Part shown: positions 50,523 to 60,021 of the stretch, one piece after another
Numbering within the stretch: position 1 is the first letter of the stretch
Layout: every line of letters begins with the position of its first letter
DNA from: Acidobacteriota bacterium
Lineage (GTDB): Bacteria > Acidobacteriota > Terriglobia > Bryobacterales > Bryobacteraceae
Assembly (NCBI GenBank): GCA_029776225.1
Contig: JAKOTR010000097.1
Coordinates: 35,359-99,358 of the forward strand
DNA: 64,000 bases
Reading direction: 5' to 3'
The notes under the pieces: model-generated
What the model saw: only the letters and a program-made list of their open reading frames with translations
Database searches by the model: none
Told to the model about the DNA's origin: nothing
Position numbers and translations under genes: made by a program

Positions 50523-50540
50523 TCTGACGATTCAGTCAGA
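50523..50540. promoter_or_regulatory. 18-bp dyad, copy 3
   Basis: TCTGAC-GATTCA-GTCAGA, perfect 6-bp arms. It lies between the divergent P9 and exporter operons (96 bp from the P9 ATG), so a factor bound here could act on both. Confidence 0.55.
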
Positions 50541-50557
50541 TTCGGTAAGTGAATTTT

Positions 50558-50584
50558 TTGTCCGTTCGCTCTTACGCTTATAAG
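50558..50584 (+). promoter_or_regulatory. Candidate sigma-70-type promoter of the exporter operon
   Basis: TTGTCC (50558-50563) and TATAAG (50579-50584) with a 15-bp spacer, which is short. It lies 18 bp from the dyad and about 30 bp before the first small gene. Confidence 0.3.
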
Positions 50585-50615
50585 TCATCCCGCCGATAAC
50601 AAGGAGAGTGCATGC

Positions 50616-50708
50616 ATGACCGGGGACGATATGCCAATGTCTCCGGATTCAGAGCACCTGATTTCTCTATCTAATGATCCGCCGTGGATTATCGAAGGAG
50701 ATGAATAA
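50616..50708 (+). CDS. 30-aa acidic small peptide, coupled to the isomerase gene
   Basis: From the ATG at 50616, 9 bases after AAGGAG, a 30-residue acidic product (MTGDDMPMSPDSEHLISLSN then DPPWIIEGDE) ends with TAA overlapping the next ATG (TAATG). It has no cysteine and no double glycine. It could be a leader peptide, a regulator or a precursor of another kind. Whether it is made is not known; the good ribosome-binding site and the overlap argue for it. Confidence 0.45.
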   Translation: MTGDDMPMSPDSEHLISLSNDPPWIIEGDE

Positions 50709-51475
50709 TGCCCGATTTGATTGTCGTTAATGGTGAAGGCCTGCCCGCCGCCGATGCTGTCCGGCGCTCGATCATTCATCAGGAAGAGTTCCTGGAACGT
50801 TCCATCGAGCTTCTTCTGCTCCGCCAGTACGCCGCTAGCCATGGCATCGTGAACACCGACGAGCAGCTGCAGCTGGCCCTTGACGAAATGCGCTACCAGC
50901 GCGGGCTGGAGAGCGTCGAAAAGGCCCGGCAGTGGATGAAGGCCAATCACCAGACCGAGCTTTCCCTGCAGGATGCGATTGACGGCATGCTGATCCGCAA
51001 CAAAGTGCGCAATAGCATTCCCGAGGAACAGATCGCGGCCTACTACGCCGAGCACCAGCTGGAGTTTGAGAAAGTAACGCTGTACAGCATCCGTCTGGAT
51101 TCCGAAGAGAAGGCCAAAGAGCTCTACGCACAGATCACCGAAGAGGGCGCCAACTTCCATGTGCTCGCCATGGAGCATTCGACCGATTCCGAAACCGCAC
51201 CCAAGGGCGGCTACGTCGGCGAGATGACCCGCGCCATGCTGAGCGGTGAAATCGAAGCCGCCGTCTTTAAGGCCAAGCCCGGCGACGTCATCGGTCCCAT
51301 CAAGACCAGCAAGGGCTGGAATCTGTTCAAAGTGGCGAAGATTCACAAGCCCACGCTGGCGGAGGTGCGCAGCAACATCCAGATGACGCTGTTCCTCCAG
51401 CTCCTTGCCAAGTTGAGAGCGGAAGCCAAGATCGAATACCCGATCTTCGAGTCGGAAGAGGTGGCCGTCGCCTGA
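50708..51475 (+). CDS. Parvulin-type peptidyl-prolyl isomerase (cytoplasmic)
   Basis: 255 aa. An N-terminal helical SurA/PrsA-like chaperone part is followed by a parvulin domain (ITEEGANFHVLAMEHSTD, GGYVGEMTRAMLSGEIEAAV, GDVIGPIKTSKGWNLFKV). No signal peptide is visible, so it should act in the cytoplasm, possibly on the Pro-rich leaders (ELPPRP) or cores of the precursors before export. It opens the exporter operon. Confidence 0.82.
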   Translation: MPDLIVVNGEGLPAADAVRRSIIHQEEFLERSIELLLLRQYAASHGIVNTDEQLQLALDEMRYQRGLESVEKARQWMKANHQTELSLQDAIDGMLIRNKVRNSIPEEQIAAYYAEHQLEFEKVTLYSIRLDSEEKAKELYAQITEEGANFHVLAMEHSTDSETAPKGGYVGEMTRAMLSGEIEAAVFKAKPGDVIGPIKTSKGWNLFKVAKIHKPTLAEVRSNIQMTLFLQLLAKLRAEAKIEYPIFESEEVAVA

Positions 51476-51497
51476 GGCGGCCTCCGGGGGGACAGTG

Positions 51498-52433
51498 ATG
51501 TTAGCCTTCGTATGCCTGTGCCTGGTGGGACTCGTATTCCTTGGCACAGGCACCATCAAAGCATTGGACTCGCGCCAGTTCATCCGGCAGGTGGCGGAAT
51601 ATGGTTTCCTGCCACACCGCTGGACGAGGAACGCGTCGCTCGCGTTCATTGCTTTTGAGGGGTTTGCGGGCGTGGCACTGATCGTGCAACTCGCGCCCGC
51701 AGTCCCCCTGCTCGTGGCCGCGCTTCTTGTGGCCATGGCGGCGCTGACTATCTGGGGCACGGCTTCGGGCAGGGTCGAGGATTGCGGCTGCTACGGCGGC
51801 CTCCTGCACCTCCGGCCCTGGCAGAGCGTGGCGTTGGACGCGGTGTACGTGGCTCTCGCGCTTGCCGGATGGCGGCTTGCGGGAGGCGGATTCTTGCCCG
51901 GGGCGCCGCCTCCGGCATGGAAGTGGGTGGCGGCGTTCGCCGCCGCAACTCTCGCCGGCGCCGTCGCCTGGCGGAGCTACAAGAAGGGGCCCATTATGGC
52001 CTTCGAGCTCCTCAAGCCGGGCCGGCGCTGGAAGGCCAACTGGCTCAAAGCGGGCGCGCCCTCGTTGGAGAAAGGCTCACACTTCGTCGTGCTGTTGAGC
52101 CGGCAGTGCAGCTACTGCAAACGCTGGGTGCCGTTGCTCAACGTCATCCACGTTGAGGATAAGTTTCCCTCCGTGCTGGGGCTGCTCGCCGTAAGCGACC
52201 CGGAACTCGAGGGCTTTCTTGGCGAACACATGATCCGGTTCCCCGTTACGACCGTCAGCAAGGGCCTCATGAATCTTATGACCGACGCCTTTCCAACCGC
52301 CCTGCTGATCGAAGACGGCGTCATCTGGAACAAGTGGAAAGGGGAGATGCCGCCCGAGTACCTGGAGCGCATCCGGTCTTTCTTCGACAGCATCGGTGTC
52401 GGGCCGCAGAAGCAGCCGGGTTTCTCCGGCTGA
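51498..52433 (+). CDS. MauE-type membrane protein fused to a thioredoxin-fold domain
   Basis: 311 aa. The N-terminal half has four membrane helices of the MauE/DoxX type with DCGCYGG in a loop, a redox-active motif of MauE-like proteins. A fifth segment leads to a soluble C-terminal domain with FVVLLSRQCSYCKRW, a CxxC thioredoxin motif. Such proteins usually move reducing or oxidising equivalents to disulfide bonds. In this operon they would serve oxidation or proofreading of the six-cysteine peptides; that is inferred from context. Confidence 0.78.
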   Translation: MLAFVCLCLVGLVFLGTGTIKALDSRQFIRQVAEYGFLPHRWTRNASLAFIAFEGFAGVALIVQLAPAVPLLVAALLVAMAALTIWGTASGRVEDCGCYGGLLHLRPWQSVALDAVYVALALAGWRLAGGGFLPGAPPPAWKWVAAFAAATLAGAVAWRSYKKGPIMAFELLKPGRRWKANWLKAGAPSLEKGSHFVVLLSRQCSYCKRWVPLLNVIHVEDKFPSVLGLLAVSDPELEGFLGEHMIRFPVTTVSKGLMNLMTDAFPTALLIEDGVIWNKWKGEMPPEYLERIRSFFDSIGVGPQKQPGFSG

Positions 52434-52439
52434 GAACCG

Positions 52440-55400
52440 ATGAAGATTGCCGGGCTTTACGAATTCTTGCGCCAGGTCAAGCTGCTGGCGCCAGTTCCGG
52501 ACGATGAGTTGCACGCCTTGGTGGAACGCCTCGAAGTGGTTGTCTACCAGCTCGGTGATGTCGTGCTGCGACGGGGCGACCCCGGCGATGCCTTCTACAT
52601 CGTCTATTCGGGAAAAGCCCGGGTGGTGGATGACGCCAATGCGGCGCGCCCGATTACGCTCGCCGTACTCGGGCCCGGGGACACATTCGGCGAGCAGGCG
52701 CTGGTGAACCGCGCCCCGCGCGGCGCCACCGTGCGCGCGAGCAGCACCCTGACGCTGCTGCGGCTTTCGGCCGCGGACTTCGACGCCCTGACCGCGGCGC
52801 ATCCGGCGCTGCTTGAAGCTTTCCGCGAGCGCATCCGCGCCGACACCGAGTTCAATTTCCTCCGCCGCCTCCACTTCCTTCCACACTTGACGCCTGCCGA
52901 GACCGCGACGCTGATGGCAGCGCTCGACCGCGTCCCACTCGCCGCGGGCGAGTTTCTCTTCCGTGAAGGCGAGGAGGGCGACTCGTGCTATCTGATCCGC
53001 GAGGGGCGGCTCGATATCTACAAGGGTTCAGGACAGGGCCGGGTGAAGCTGGCGAGCCTTGGGCCGGGCGCCCTGGTGGGCGAAATGTCCCTGCTCTACG
53101 GGCAGCCCCGCTCGGCCGATGCCGTGGCCGCGGAACCGACCATGCTGCTCGGCTTTCGCCGCGAAGTCTTCGAGCGCTATCTCGGAAAAGAGGGCGTGCG
53201 CGATCTCATCGCCCGGCAGGCGGCCGATCGCCTGCTGCAAAACGAAAACCTGCTCGACGCGGCCGATGCCGCGGACGCTGCCGCGCCGCCCGCCTATGCG
53301 CTCGACTGGCAGCCGCTGAAAAAGGGCATCTTCGCGCCGCACTATCCCGTCGTGCGCACGACGGAGGCCGGAGCGTCCGGTGCCGCGTGCCTTATGATGC
53401 TCGACCTTCGGAACCGCCGGCCCGCCTTCACCCCCGAAGAGTTTGCCGAGATGGCCGCGAAGCCTCTGCCCGAGGGCCTCCTCAGCCTGGCCTGGCACGC
53501 AGAGGAGCGCGGCTACCTGACGCGGCTGCTGCGGATCGACAAAGAAACGCTGCGCGAGGTTTCCTTACCCGGCATCGTGCGGCTCGGCGAGGAATTTGCC
53601 GTAATCTATGCCGCCTCGGAAGAAAGTGTCGTGATTGCCTCGCCTTCCCGCGGTCTCGAGCGCATCCGGCTCAACGAGCTTGCCGGGTGGGACGGCCGGC
53701 TACTCACCGCCGCGCTGATTCCGGACTTCGGTGCCGCCGGGCGCAAACTCAGAGGGCTGTTCCGCCAGTTCGCGCCTCTGGTCAGGCAGTACAAGGGTTG
53801 GCTCCTGGCTCTGGTCGTGATTTCGCTGCTCGTGCAGTTGTTTGGCCTCATCGGCCCGCTGATGAGCAAGACCATCGTGGATGAGGTCCTCGTCAGCGCC
53901 GACCGCTCACTTCTGATGCTGCTGCTTACCGGAATTCTGGTGGCCACCGGCTTCCAGATGGCTGCCTCGGCGCTGCGCGAGTACCTGGTTGCGTATCTCA
54001 CCCGCCAGGTCGGCGCGGCGCTGCACCTGCGCTTCTTCCAGCACATTCTCGGCTTGAAGCAGGCCGCGGCATCGCGCTGGTGCACGGGTGATTATCTCGT
54101 GCGCTTCGCCGAAAACGACAAGATCCTGCGGATCGTCTCCGAGAGCGGATTCAAGATCGTCATTGACTCCGTCATGGTGGCCGTTTACGCCGCGTTGCTC
54201 ATCGGTATGAACGGCAAACTGGGCGGTGTGGCGGCGGGTTTCATCGGGGCGGCCGCGCTGCTCATGCTGTGCTCCTCGCCCTCGCTCCGCGCGCGCGAAC
54301 GCCACATTTTCGACCAGCGCCAGGGGTCGGAATCTCACATCGTCGAGGCAGTGAGCGGCATTCAGACTATCAAGTCTCTGGCCGCCGAACCCCAGATGTT
54401 CCAGCGCGGCATCAGCCAACTCCATGCCACCAAGGTGGCCGAGTTTCGGTTCGCCAACTTCAGCTTCAACCTCGGCCTTGCAAGCAACGCCATCAACCAG
54501 GCGGGCGCGATCACCATTCTTGGGTTTGGAGCGGCGCTCTGTCTGAAGGGCGAGATGACCACAGGCGACCTGGTCGCCTTTCAGGCCCTGTTCGGCTCGG
54601 CGCTGGCGCCATTGTTGAGTCTGGTGCGGATGTGGGATGAAATGCAGGAACTCCGCGTCTCGCTCGAACGCACCGGAGAGGTGCTTTCGGCCGAACTCGA
54701 AGACAGCCCGCCGGACGCGGCGGCGCCCGTGATTGAAGGCCGGGTCGAGTTCCGCAACGTGACCTTCCGCTATCCCGGCTCGCGCAGTGACGCCGTAAGG
54801 GATTTTTCGCTGGAAGTGCTGCCCGGACAGAAAGTGGCGCTGGTGGGACGCAGCGGCTCGGGCAAGACTACGGTTGCCAATCTTCTGTTGAACCTCTACC
54901 AGCCGGAGGAAGGGGAGATCCGGATCGATAACGTCGAGTTGAACCGCCTGGACCGGAACGCTTACCGGAGGCAGTTGGGCGTCGTCGAGCAGTCGCCGCA
55001 CCTGTTCAGCGGCACTATCCGGGAGAACATCGCGATAGCCAATCCGGGGGCGAGCTTCGACGAGGTCGTGGCCGCGGCAACGCTCGCCGGCGCGCACTCC
55101 TTCATCGAAGAGCTGCCCATGGGCTACGACACCCAGATCGGCGAGCGCGGCATTTCGCTCAGCGGGGGGCAGCGCCAGCGGGTCGCGATTGCCCGCGCCG
55201 TGCTGGGCAACCCGCGCATGCTGATCCTGGACGAAGCCACGGCTGCGCTGGACACCGAATCTGAGAGCATCATCCAGCGCAATCTGGACAGGCTGATGGC
55301 GGGGCGAACGACCTTCATCATCGCCCACCGGTTAAGCACCGTGCGCAACGCGGATCTGATCGTGGTCATGGACCAGGGCCGCATCGTCGAGAAAGGAACG

Positions 55401-55460
55401 CATTCGGAGCTGATGGAGGCGCGGGGGCTTTACTACTACCTCCATACGAGGACGGGTTGA
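52440..55460 (+). CDS. ABC exporter with two cNMP-binding domains and an inactive C39-like domain
   Basis: 1006 aa. Residues 10-125 and 137-255 are cyclic-nucleotide-binding folds; both keep the phosphate cassette (FGEQALVNRAPRGATV; VGEMSLLYGQPRSADAV). Residues 290-430 are C39-like but the active Cys is gone (ASGAACL where DCGAACL is usual) and the His-containing strand is EEFAVIY. Six membrane helices follow (455-735), then an ATPase with GRSGSGKTT, LSGGQRQR and MLILDEATAALD. A degenerate C39 domain in HlyB-type exporters recognises substrate rather than cutting it. The HlyD gene overlaps at the stop (TGATG). Confidence 0.9.
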   Translation: MKIAGLYEFLRQVKLLAPVPDDELHALVERLEVVVYQLGDVVLRRGDPGDAFYIVYSGKARVVDDANAARPITLAVLGPGDTFGEQALVNRAPRGATVRASSTLTLLRLSAADFDALTAAHPALLEAFRERIRADTEFNFLRRLHFLPHLTPAETATLMAALDRVPLAAGEFLFREGEEGDSCYLIREGRLDIYKGSGQGRVKLASLGPGALVGEMSLLYGQPRSADAVAAEPTMLLGFRREVFERYLGKEGVRDLIARQAADRLLQNENLLDAADAADAAAPPAYALDWQPLKKGIFAPHYPVVRTTEAGASGAACLMMLDLRNRRPAFTPEEFAEMAAKPLPEGLLSLAWHAEERGYLTRLLRIDKETLREVSLPGIVRLGEEFAVIYAASEESVVIASPSRGLERIRLNELAGWDGRLLTAALIPDFGAAGRKLRGLFRQFAPLVRQYKGWLLALVVISLLVQLFGLIGPLMSKTIVDEVLVSADRSLLMLLLTGILVATGFQMAASALREYLVAYLTRQVGAALHLRFFQHILGLKQAAASRWCTGDYLVRFAENDKILRIVSESGFKIVIDSVMVAVYAALLIGMNGKLGGVAAGFIGAAALLMLCSSPSLRARERHIFDQRQGSESHIVEAVSGIQTIKSLAAEPQMFQRGISQLHATKVAEFRFANFSFNLGLASNAINQAGAITILGFGAALCLKGEMTTGDLVAFQALFGSALAPLLSLVRMWDEMQELRVSLERTGEVLSAELEDSPPDAAAPVIEGRVEFRNVTFRYPGSRSDAVRDFSLEVLPGQKVALVGRSGSGKTTVANLLLNLYQPEEGEIRIDNVELNRLDRNAYRRQLGVVEQSPHLFSGTIRENIAIANPGASFDEVVAAATLAGAHSFIEELPMGYDTQIGERGISLSGGQRQRVAIARAVLGNPRMLILDEATAALDTESESIIQRNLDRLMAGRTTFIIAHRLSTVRNADLIVVMDQGRIVEKGTHSELMEARGLYYYLHTRTG

Positions 55461-56950
55461 TGGAAACGGGACAAAAGAGCGCCAGCGCAGCGACAGCGGA
55501 CTCTATGGCACGGCTCGAACGCTACGCGGGTCAGAGCCGGGAGGAAGCCGCGCGTTCGGAGGTCATCCGCAGGATGCCGCCCTGGATGGAGCGGGCCATC
55601 ATCTACTGGGTGTCGGGCGTGGTGGCGGCCACCTTTGCACTGCTGTTCTTCGGCCAGGTGCACGTATCGGTGACGGCGAAGGGGCGGATTCTGCCGGAGG
55701 GCGATGTGGTCGTGGTCCAGGCGCTGCAATCCGGCGTGGTGAATGCGGTTCTCCGGAGAGCGGGCGACCGCGTGCGCGCGGGCGACCCGATCGTGCGGCT
55801 CGATGTCTCTGAATCCGGCATCAACCTCGCCGAACTCAGGCGCAAGGAGGCCATCGACACGGCGCAGTTGGAGAGCCTCCGTGCCTCGCTGCGGGCCGTG
55901 CGCGCGGCGCTTGCCGATCCCGAACACGCCGCCACAGCTCACTATCCGAACCTTACCGGCGGAACCCTGCAGTCGATCGCGAATCTCGAGGAGGCGCGGC
56001 GGAAACTTGCGGCTGCGCGCGAGGAACTGGCCCGCGCGCCCGAGCGGCGCCGGCTCCAGCAGCGCGAGATCGAGCTGACCAAGGAGAATATCGCCGTCAA
56101 TGAGAAGAACTACCGCCTTCAGCAGGCAGCGCTTGCCGAAGAGGAGCGGCTGTTGAAGCAAAAGGGCGAGCAACTCAAGAGTTACCGTGCTTTGGCCGAG
56201 AAAAAGCTGATCTCCTCTTTCGAACTCAGCTCCCACGAGGACCGCTACCGCTCCGAGGCCAACAACCTGCTCAGCTTGCGCCAGCGGCTGGACCAGCAGG
56301 CGATCGACATCTCCAACCAGAAGCTTCGGCTGGCGGATCTGGAGCTTAAGGCGCAGAACGAAGAACGCGACCGGCGACAGAACGTCGAGTCGGCCGAGAT
56401 GGCCTATGCGCAGAGTCTGGCCGCGCTGCGGCGGGATGCGGCGGAGCTCGAATCCAAGATCCTGGAGGCCGAAGCCGCACTCGCCACGCAGCGCGAACGG
56501 ATCGGATTGGCCGAGCGCAACGTGGCGCTGACGACGATCACCGCCCCGGTTGCCGGCACGATCTCGGCGCTGAAGATCGGCAACGCGGGCGAGCTGGTAT
56601 CGGCGGGCGCGGTTGTGGCAAGCATCGCTCCGGAAGGCGTGCCGCTGGTAGTCGAAGCTACGCTGCCCAACAAAGACGTCGGTTTCGTCCGCCCGGGCCT
56701 CGATGCGCGCATCAAGGTGGATGCCTACCCCTTCGAGCAGTTCGGCGTGGTGCGGGCGCGAGTCGAGCGCGTGCTGCCTGCAAGCGATGGCAACTTTCTG
56801 GTGACGCTGCGCCTGCTTGAAGACCGCATTTGCCAGGGTGGTTCCGAACTCTACCTCTTCCCGGGGCTTACGGTCGAGGCCGACATGCTTACCGGCAAGC
56901 AGCGGCTCATCCGGCTCCTGTTCAAGAGGGGCGGCGAGGAGAAGAAATAA
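55460..56950 (+). CDS. HlyD-family periplasmic adaptor
   Basis: 496 aa from the ATG that overlaps the ABC stop. One membrane helix near residues 45-65 (AIIYWVSGVVAATFALLFFG), then a biotinyl-lipoyl-like half motif (ILPEGDVVVVQALQSGVV). A long coiled coil follows to about residue 355, and the second lipoyl half (TTITAPVAGTISALKIGNAG) with a beta-barrel. It links the inner-membrane exporter to the TolC channel. Its stop abuts the second exporter gene. Confidence 0.9.
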   Translation: METGQKSASAATADSMARLERYAGQSREEAARSEVIRRMPPWMERAIIYWVSGVVAATFALLFFGQVHVSVTAKGRILPEGDVVVVQALQSGVVNAVLRRAGDRVRAGDPIVRLDVSESGINLAELRRKEAIDTAQLESLRASLRAVRAALADPEHAATAHYPNLTGGTLQSIANLEEARRKLAAAREELARAPERRRLQQREIELTKENIAVNEKNYRLQQAALAEEERLLKQKGEQLKSYRALAEKKLISSFELSSHEDRYRSEANNLLSLRQRLDQQAIDISNQKLRLADLELKAQNEERDRRQNVESAEMAYAQSLAALRRDAAELESKILEAEAALATQRERIGLAERNVALTTITAPVAGTISALKIGNAGELVSAGAVVASIAPEGVPLVVEATLPNKDVGFVRPGLDARIKVDAYPFEQFGVVRARVERVLPASDGNFLVTLRLLEDRICQGGSELYLFPGLTVEADMLTGKQRLIRLLFKRGGEEKK

Positions 56951-59900
56951 GTGGTAGGGGCGTCTGCGGAACAGGACATCCTCGGCGGTGTGCCCGCGCT
57001 GAGGGCGCTTTCAAAAGACGACCGCGCCGTGCTCGCCCGCTTCGGCGAATACGTCAGTGTCAAAGCCGGGGAGACAATTGTCGAAGCCGGCGGCGATTCG
57101 CGCGCGCTCTACGTCATCCTGGCCGGGCAGGTGCGGCTCGAGGAAGGCAAAGGCGGAGCGGCGATTGATGTCCTCTCGAGCGGTGCGTCGTTTGGTGAGC
57201 GCTGCCTGCTCGCCGGGGAGCGGGCGCCCTATACGGCGGTGGCGCTCCAGGACGGCGCCCTGCTGCGCCTGACGCGAGCGGCTTACGATCAGGCCGTGAC
57301 GGTGGCGCCGGGTATCGCCCGGGCGCTCGAGCAAGACCGGCCGCTCGCCGCGATCGAGGATTTTCTCCGCCGCTCCTCGGTCTTTTCGCTGCTCAGTGCG
57401 GAGCAGTTCGAGATGCTGGCGTACGCGCTCGTGCGCCACGAGGTTGCGGCGGGCGAGGTCGTCATCCGCCAGGGCGATTCCGCCCGGGATGTGCTTGTCA
57501 TCGAAAGTGGAACCTTTGCCGTTTATCTCAACGAGAACCCGGCCCGAACGATCGCGACGCTGCGGCCCGGCGATATCGCCGGCGAGATCGCGGTCGTCAC
57601 GCGCAGTCCGCGCACGGCTAACGTGCGGGCGGAAACGGATGGTTCGGTCTACCGGATTCCGGGTGAGCTGTTCCTCCGATTGATGGACCAGCAGTCCCGC
57701 TTCGCTGGTTCGATCGATGAACTGGTTGCGCGGCGCCGTCCTCCCGAACCCGAAGGCCTCGAGGCCGACCGCTCCAGAGAAGCGCCCGAGGTGCTGACCT
57801 GGAAGGAGCCGCCGCTGCCCGAAAGCGAGCGGCCCAATTGGAAGCTTCGTAAACCTCCCGCCATCCGGCAGCAGAGCTCCATGGACTGCGGCGCGGCCTG
57901 CCTCTCGACGGTGTGCGCCTACTACGGCAAACGCATCGATCTGAACCGCATGCGGGATCTGGCGCGCGTCGGGCACTCGGGCGCCTCGATGCTGCACCTC
58001 ATACAGGCGGCCGAGACGCTGGGTTTTGAGACGATCCCCATGCTCGCTACCTGGGAGCACCTCCAGCACAATAAGCTGCCCGCAATCGTCAACTGGCGCG
58101 GCTTTCACTGGATCGTGGTCTATAAAGTGATGGACGACGCGGTGCTCGTCGCCGACCCCGCCCAGGGTCTCCAGAAGTGGAGCAAGGAGGAGTTTCTCGA
58201 AGGTTACACGCGCTACACGATCTATCTCAGCCCGACGATTCGGTTTCGGGATCTTGAGGAAAGCCGCCCCGCGCTCAAACAATTCGCTGGCTACATCCGT
58301 CCCTACCGGTCCCTGCTGTTTGAAATCGGCCTTGCCTCAATTGCGATTCAGGCGCTCAGCCTGCTGATGCCCGTCTTTACGCGCTTCGTCATCGACGAGG
58401 TCCTGACCAAACAGGACCAGCGCTGGCTCGTGCCCGCGATTGTCGGGGTCTCGATCGTCACGGCGTTTCATCTTGCGGCCAGTTGGGCACGACAGCGGCT
58501 GGTGTTATTCGTTTCGCTGCGCCTGAACCTGGACTTGCTTTCCGATTTCTACCGCCACCTTCTGACGCTGCCGCTGCCGTTTTTCGAGCGGCGCAAAGTT
58601 GGCGACATCACCAGCCGCTTCGCAGAAAACGAAAAGATCACCACGTTTTTCACCCAAACCGGTATCGACAGCGTGATCGACATCATCACCGCGCTGATGT
58701 ACCTGGGACTGATGTTCTACTACAGCGTGCCGCTCGCAGTGGTGGCCGCGCTTTTCATTCTGGGGCACGTGGTCAACATCCGGGTGATTTATCCCAAGCT
58801 GCGCCAGGCAGCGCGCGAGGTCTTTCAGAAGACCGCCGACCGCGAAAGCCACCTGGTCGAATCGCTGCGCGGATTGAGCACCATCAAGGTGCTGGGTATC
58901 CAGCATTACGTGCGCTGGAAGTGGGATCACCTGCTCGCCCGCCAGATGAACACCTACTTTCGCACGGTGCGCTACTCGGTGTTGGGGAGCCTGGCAAGCC
59001 AGCTCGTGAGCAACTGCTCCGATGTGGCGGTGCTCTTCCTGGGCGCGTATCTCGTACTGGAAAACCGGCTCAGCGTGGGCGAGCTGGTGGCGTTCACCAC
59101 GATGACCAAGGCGGTCAACGCCCCCGTGTTGAAGCTGGTCTCAAGCGGGAACACGTTCCAGGAAACCCTGAACGCCACCGAGCGAATCAACGACGTGCTT
59201 GATTCTCTCCCCGAGTTCACCAATTCGGGCGCTCAGGAAAGCAACTCCGCTGCGGCGCGGGCGCGCGTAACGCTTAAGACCCTCCGTGGGCACATTCGCT
59301 TTGAGAACGTCACCTTCCGCTACAGCCCGGACGCCAAGAACGTTCTCCAGAACCTGGATCTCGAAATTCAACCGGGACAGAAAGTGGCGCTCGTGGGGCG
59401 CAGCGGTTCGGGAAAATCGACCTTCATCAAGCTGCTGCTGGGGTTCTATCCGGTAACGTCGGGCAGGATCACGATCGACGGCTTTGATCTCGCCGAGCTA
59501 TGGCTGCCCTCGCTGCGCAGGCAGGTGGGGGTGGTGCCGCAGGAATCGTACTTGTTCCGGGGCACGATACGGGAGAACATCAGCCAGGCGCGGCCGGGAG
59601 CGTCCCTGGCGGCAGTGATTGAGGCGGCGCGCCTTGCCGGTGCGCACGATTTCGTCACCGCCCTGCCCGCCGGCTATGACACCCCGCTGGCCGAAGCCGG
59701 GGCGAACCTGAGCGGCGGGCAGCGGCAGCGCATCGCCATTGCGCGCGCCATCCTCCAGAACCCGCGCATGCTGATCCTGGATGAGGCCACTTCGGCCCTG
59801 GACAACGAATCCGAGCGCTACGTGCAGCAGAATCTCGATTGCATCTTTGCCGGTCGAACTGTCATCACCATCGCGCACCGGCTCTCGACGGTGCGCAACG

Positions 59901-60016
59901 CGGACCTCATCGTCGTGCTCGACGGTGGCAACGTCATCGAACGCGGCACGCACGAGGAGCTAATGGCGCAAAAGGGACTGTACTACTATCTCGCGACACA
60001 GCAACTGAACCTGTAG
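56951..60016 (+). CDS. Peptidase-containing ABC exporter (C39) with two cNMP-binding domains
   Basis: 1021 aa from a GTG immediately after the HlyD stop. Two cNMP-binding folds are at about residues 8-120 and 130-245; the second keeps AGEIAVVTRSPRTANV, the first is less canonical (FGERCLLAGERAPYTAV). A C39 peptidase domain at about 300-440 has an intact active site: Cys in SSMDCGAACLS, His in GFHWIVVY and Asp in VADPAQG. The membrane domain and ATPase (GRSGSGKST, LSGGQRQR, MLILDEATSALD) complete it. It should cut the double-glycine leaders and export the cores. Similar architectures are known from cyanobacteria. Confidence 0.92.
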   Translation: MVGASAEQDILGGVPALRALSKDDRAVLARFGEYVSVKAGETIVEAGGDSRALYVILAGQVRLEEGKGGAAIDVLSSGASFGERCLLAGERAPYTAVALQDGALLRLTRAAYDQAVTVAPGIARALEQDRPLAAIEDFLRRSSVFSLLSAEQFEMLAYALVRHEVAAGEVVIRQGDSARDVLVIESGTFAVYLNENPARTIATLRPGDIAGEIAVVTRSPRTANVRAETDGSVYRIPGELFLRLMDQQSRFAGSIDELVARRRPPEPEGLEADRSREAPEVLTWKEPPLPESERPNWKLRKPPAIRQQSSMDCGAACLSTVCAYYGKRIDLNRMRDLARVGHSGASMLHLIQAAETLGFETIPMLATWEHLQHNKLPAIVNWRGFHWIVVYKVMDDAVLVADPAQGLQKWSKEEFLEGYTRYTIYLSPTIRFRDLEESRPALKQFAGYIRPYRSLLFEIGLASIAIQALSLLMPVFTRFVIDEVLTKQDQRWLVPAIVGVSIVTAFHLAASWARQRLVLFVSLRLNLDLLSDFYRHLLTLPLPFFERRKVGDITSRFAENEKITTFFTQTGIDSVIDIITALMYLGLMFYYSVPLAVVAALFILGHVVNIRVIYPKLRQAAREVFQKTADRESHLVESLRGLSTIKVLGIQHYVRWKWDHLLARQMNTYFRTVRYSVLGSLASQLVSNCSDVAVLFLGAYLVLENRLSVGELVAFTTMTKAVNAPVLKLVSSGNTFQETLNATERINDVLDSLPEFTNSGAQESNSAAARARVTLKTLRGHIRFENVTFRYSPDAKNVLQNLDLEIQPGQKVALVGRSGSGKSTFIKLLLGFYPVTSGRITIDGFDLAELWLPSLRRQVGVVPQESYLFRGTIRENISQARPGASLAAVIEAARLAGAHDFVTALPAGYDTPLAEAGANLSGGQRQRIAIARAILQNPRMLILDEATSALDNESERYVQQNLDCIFAGRTVITIAHRLSTVRNADLIVVLDGGNVIERGTHEELMAQKGLYYYLATQQLNL

Positions 60017-60021
60017 AAGCC

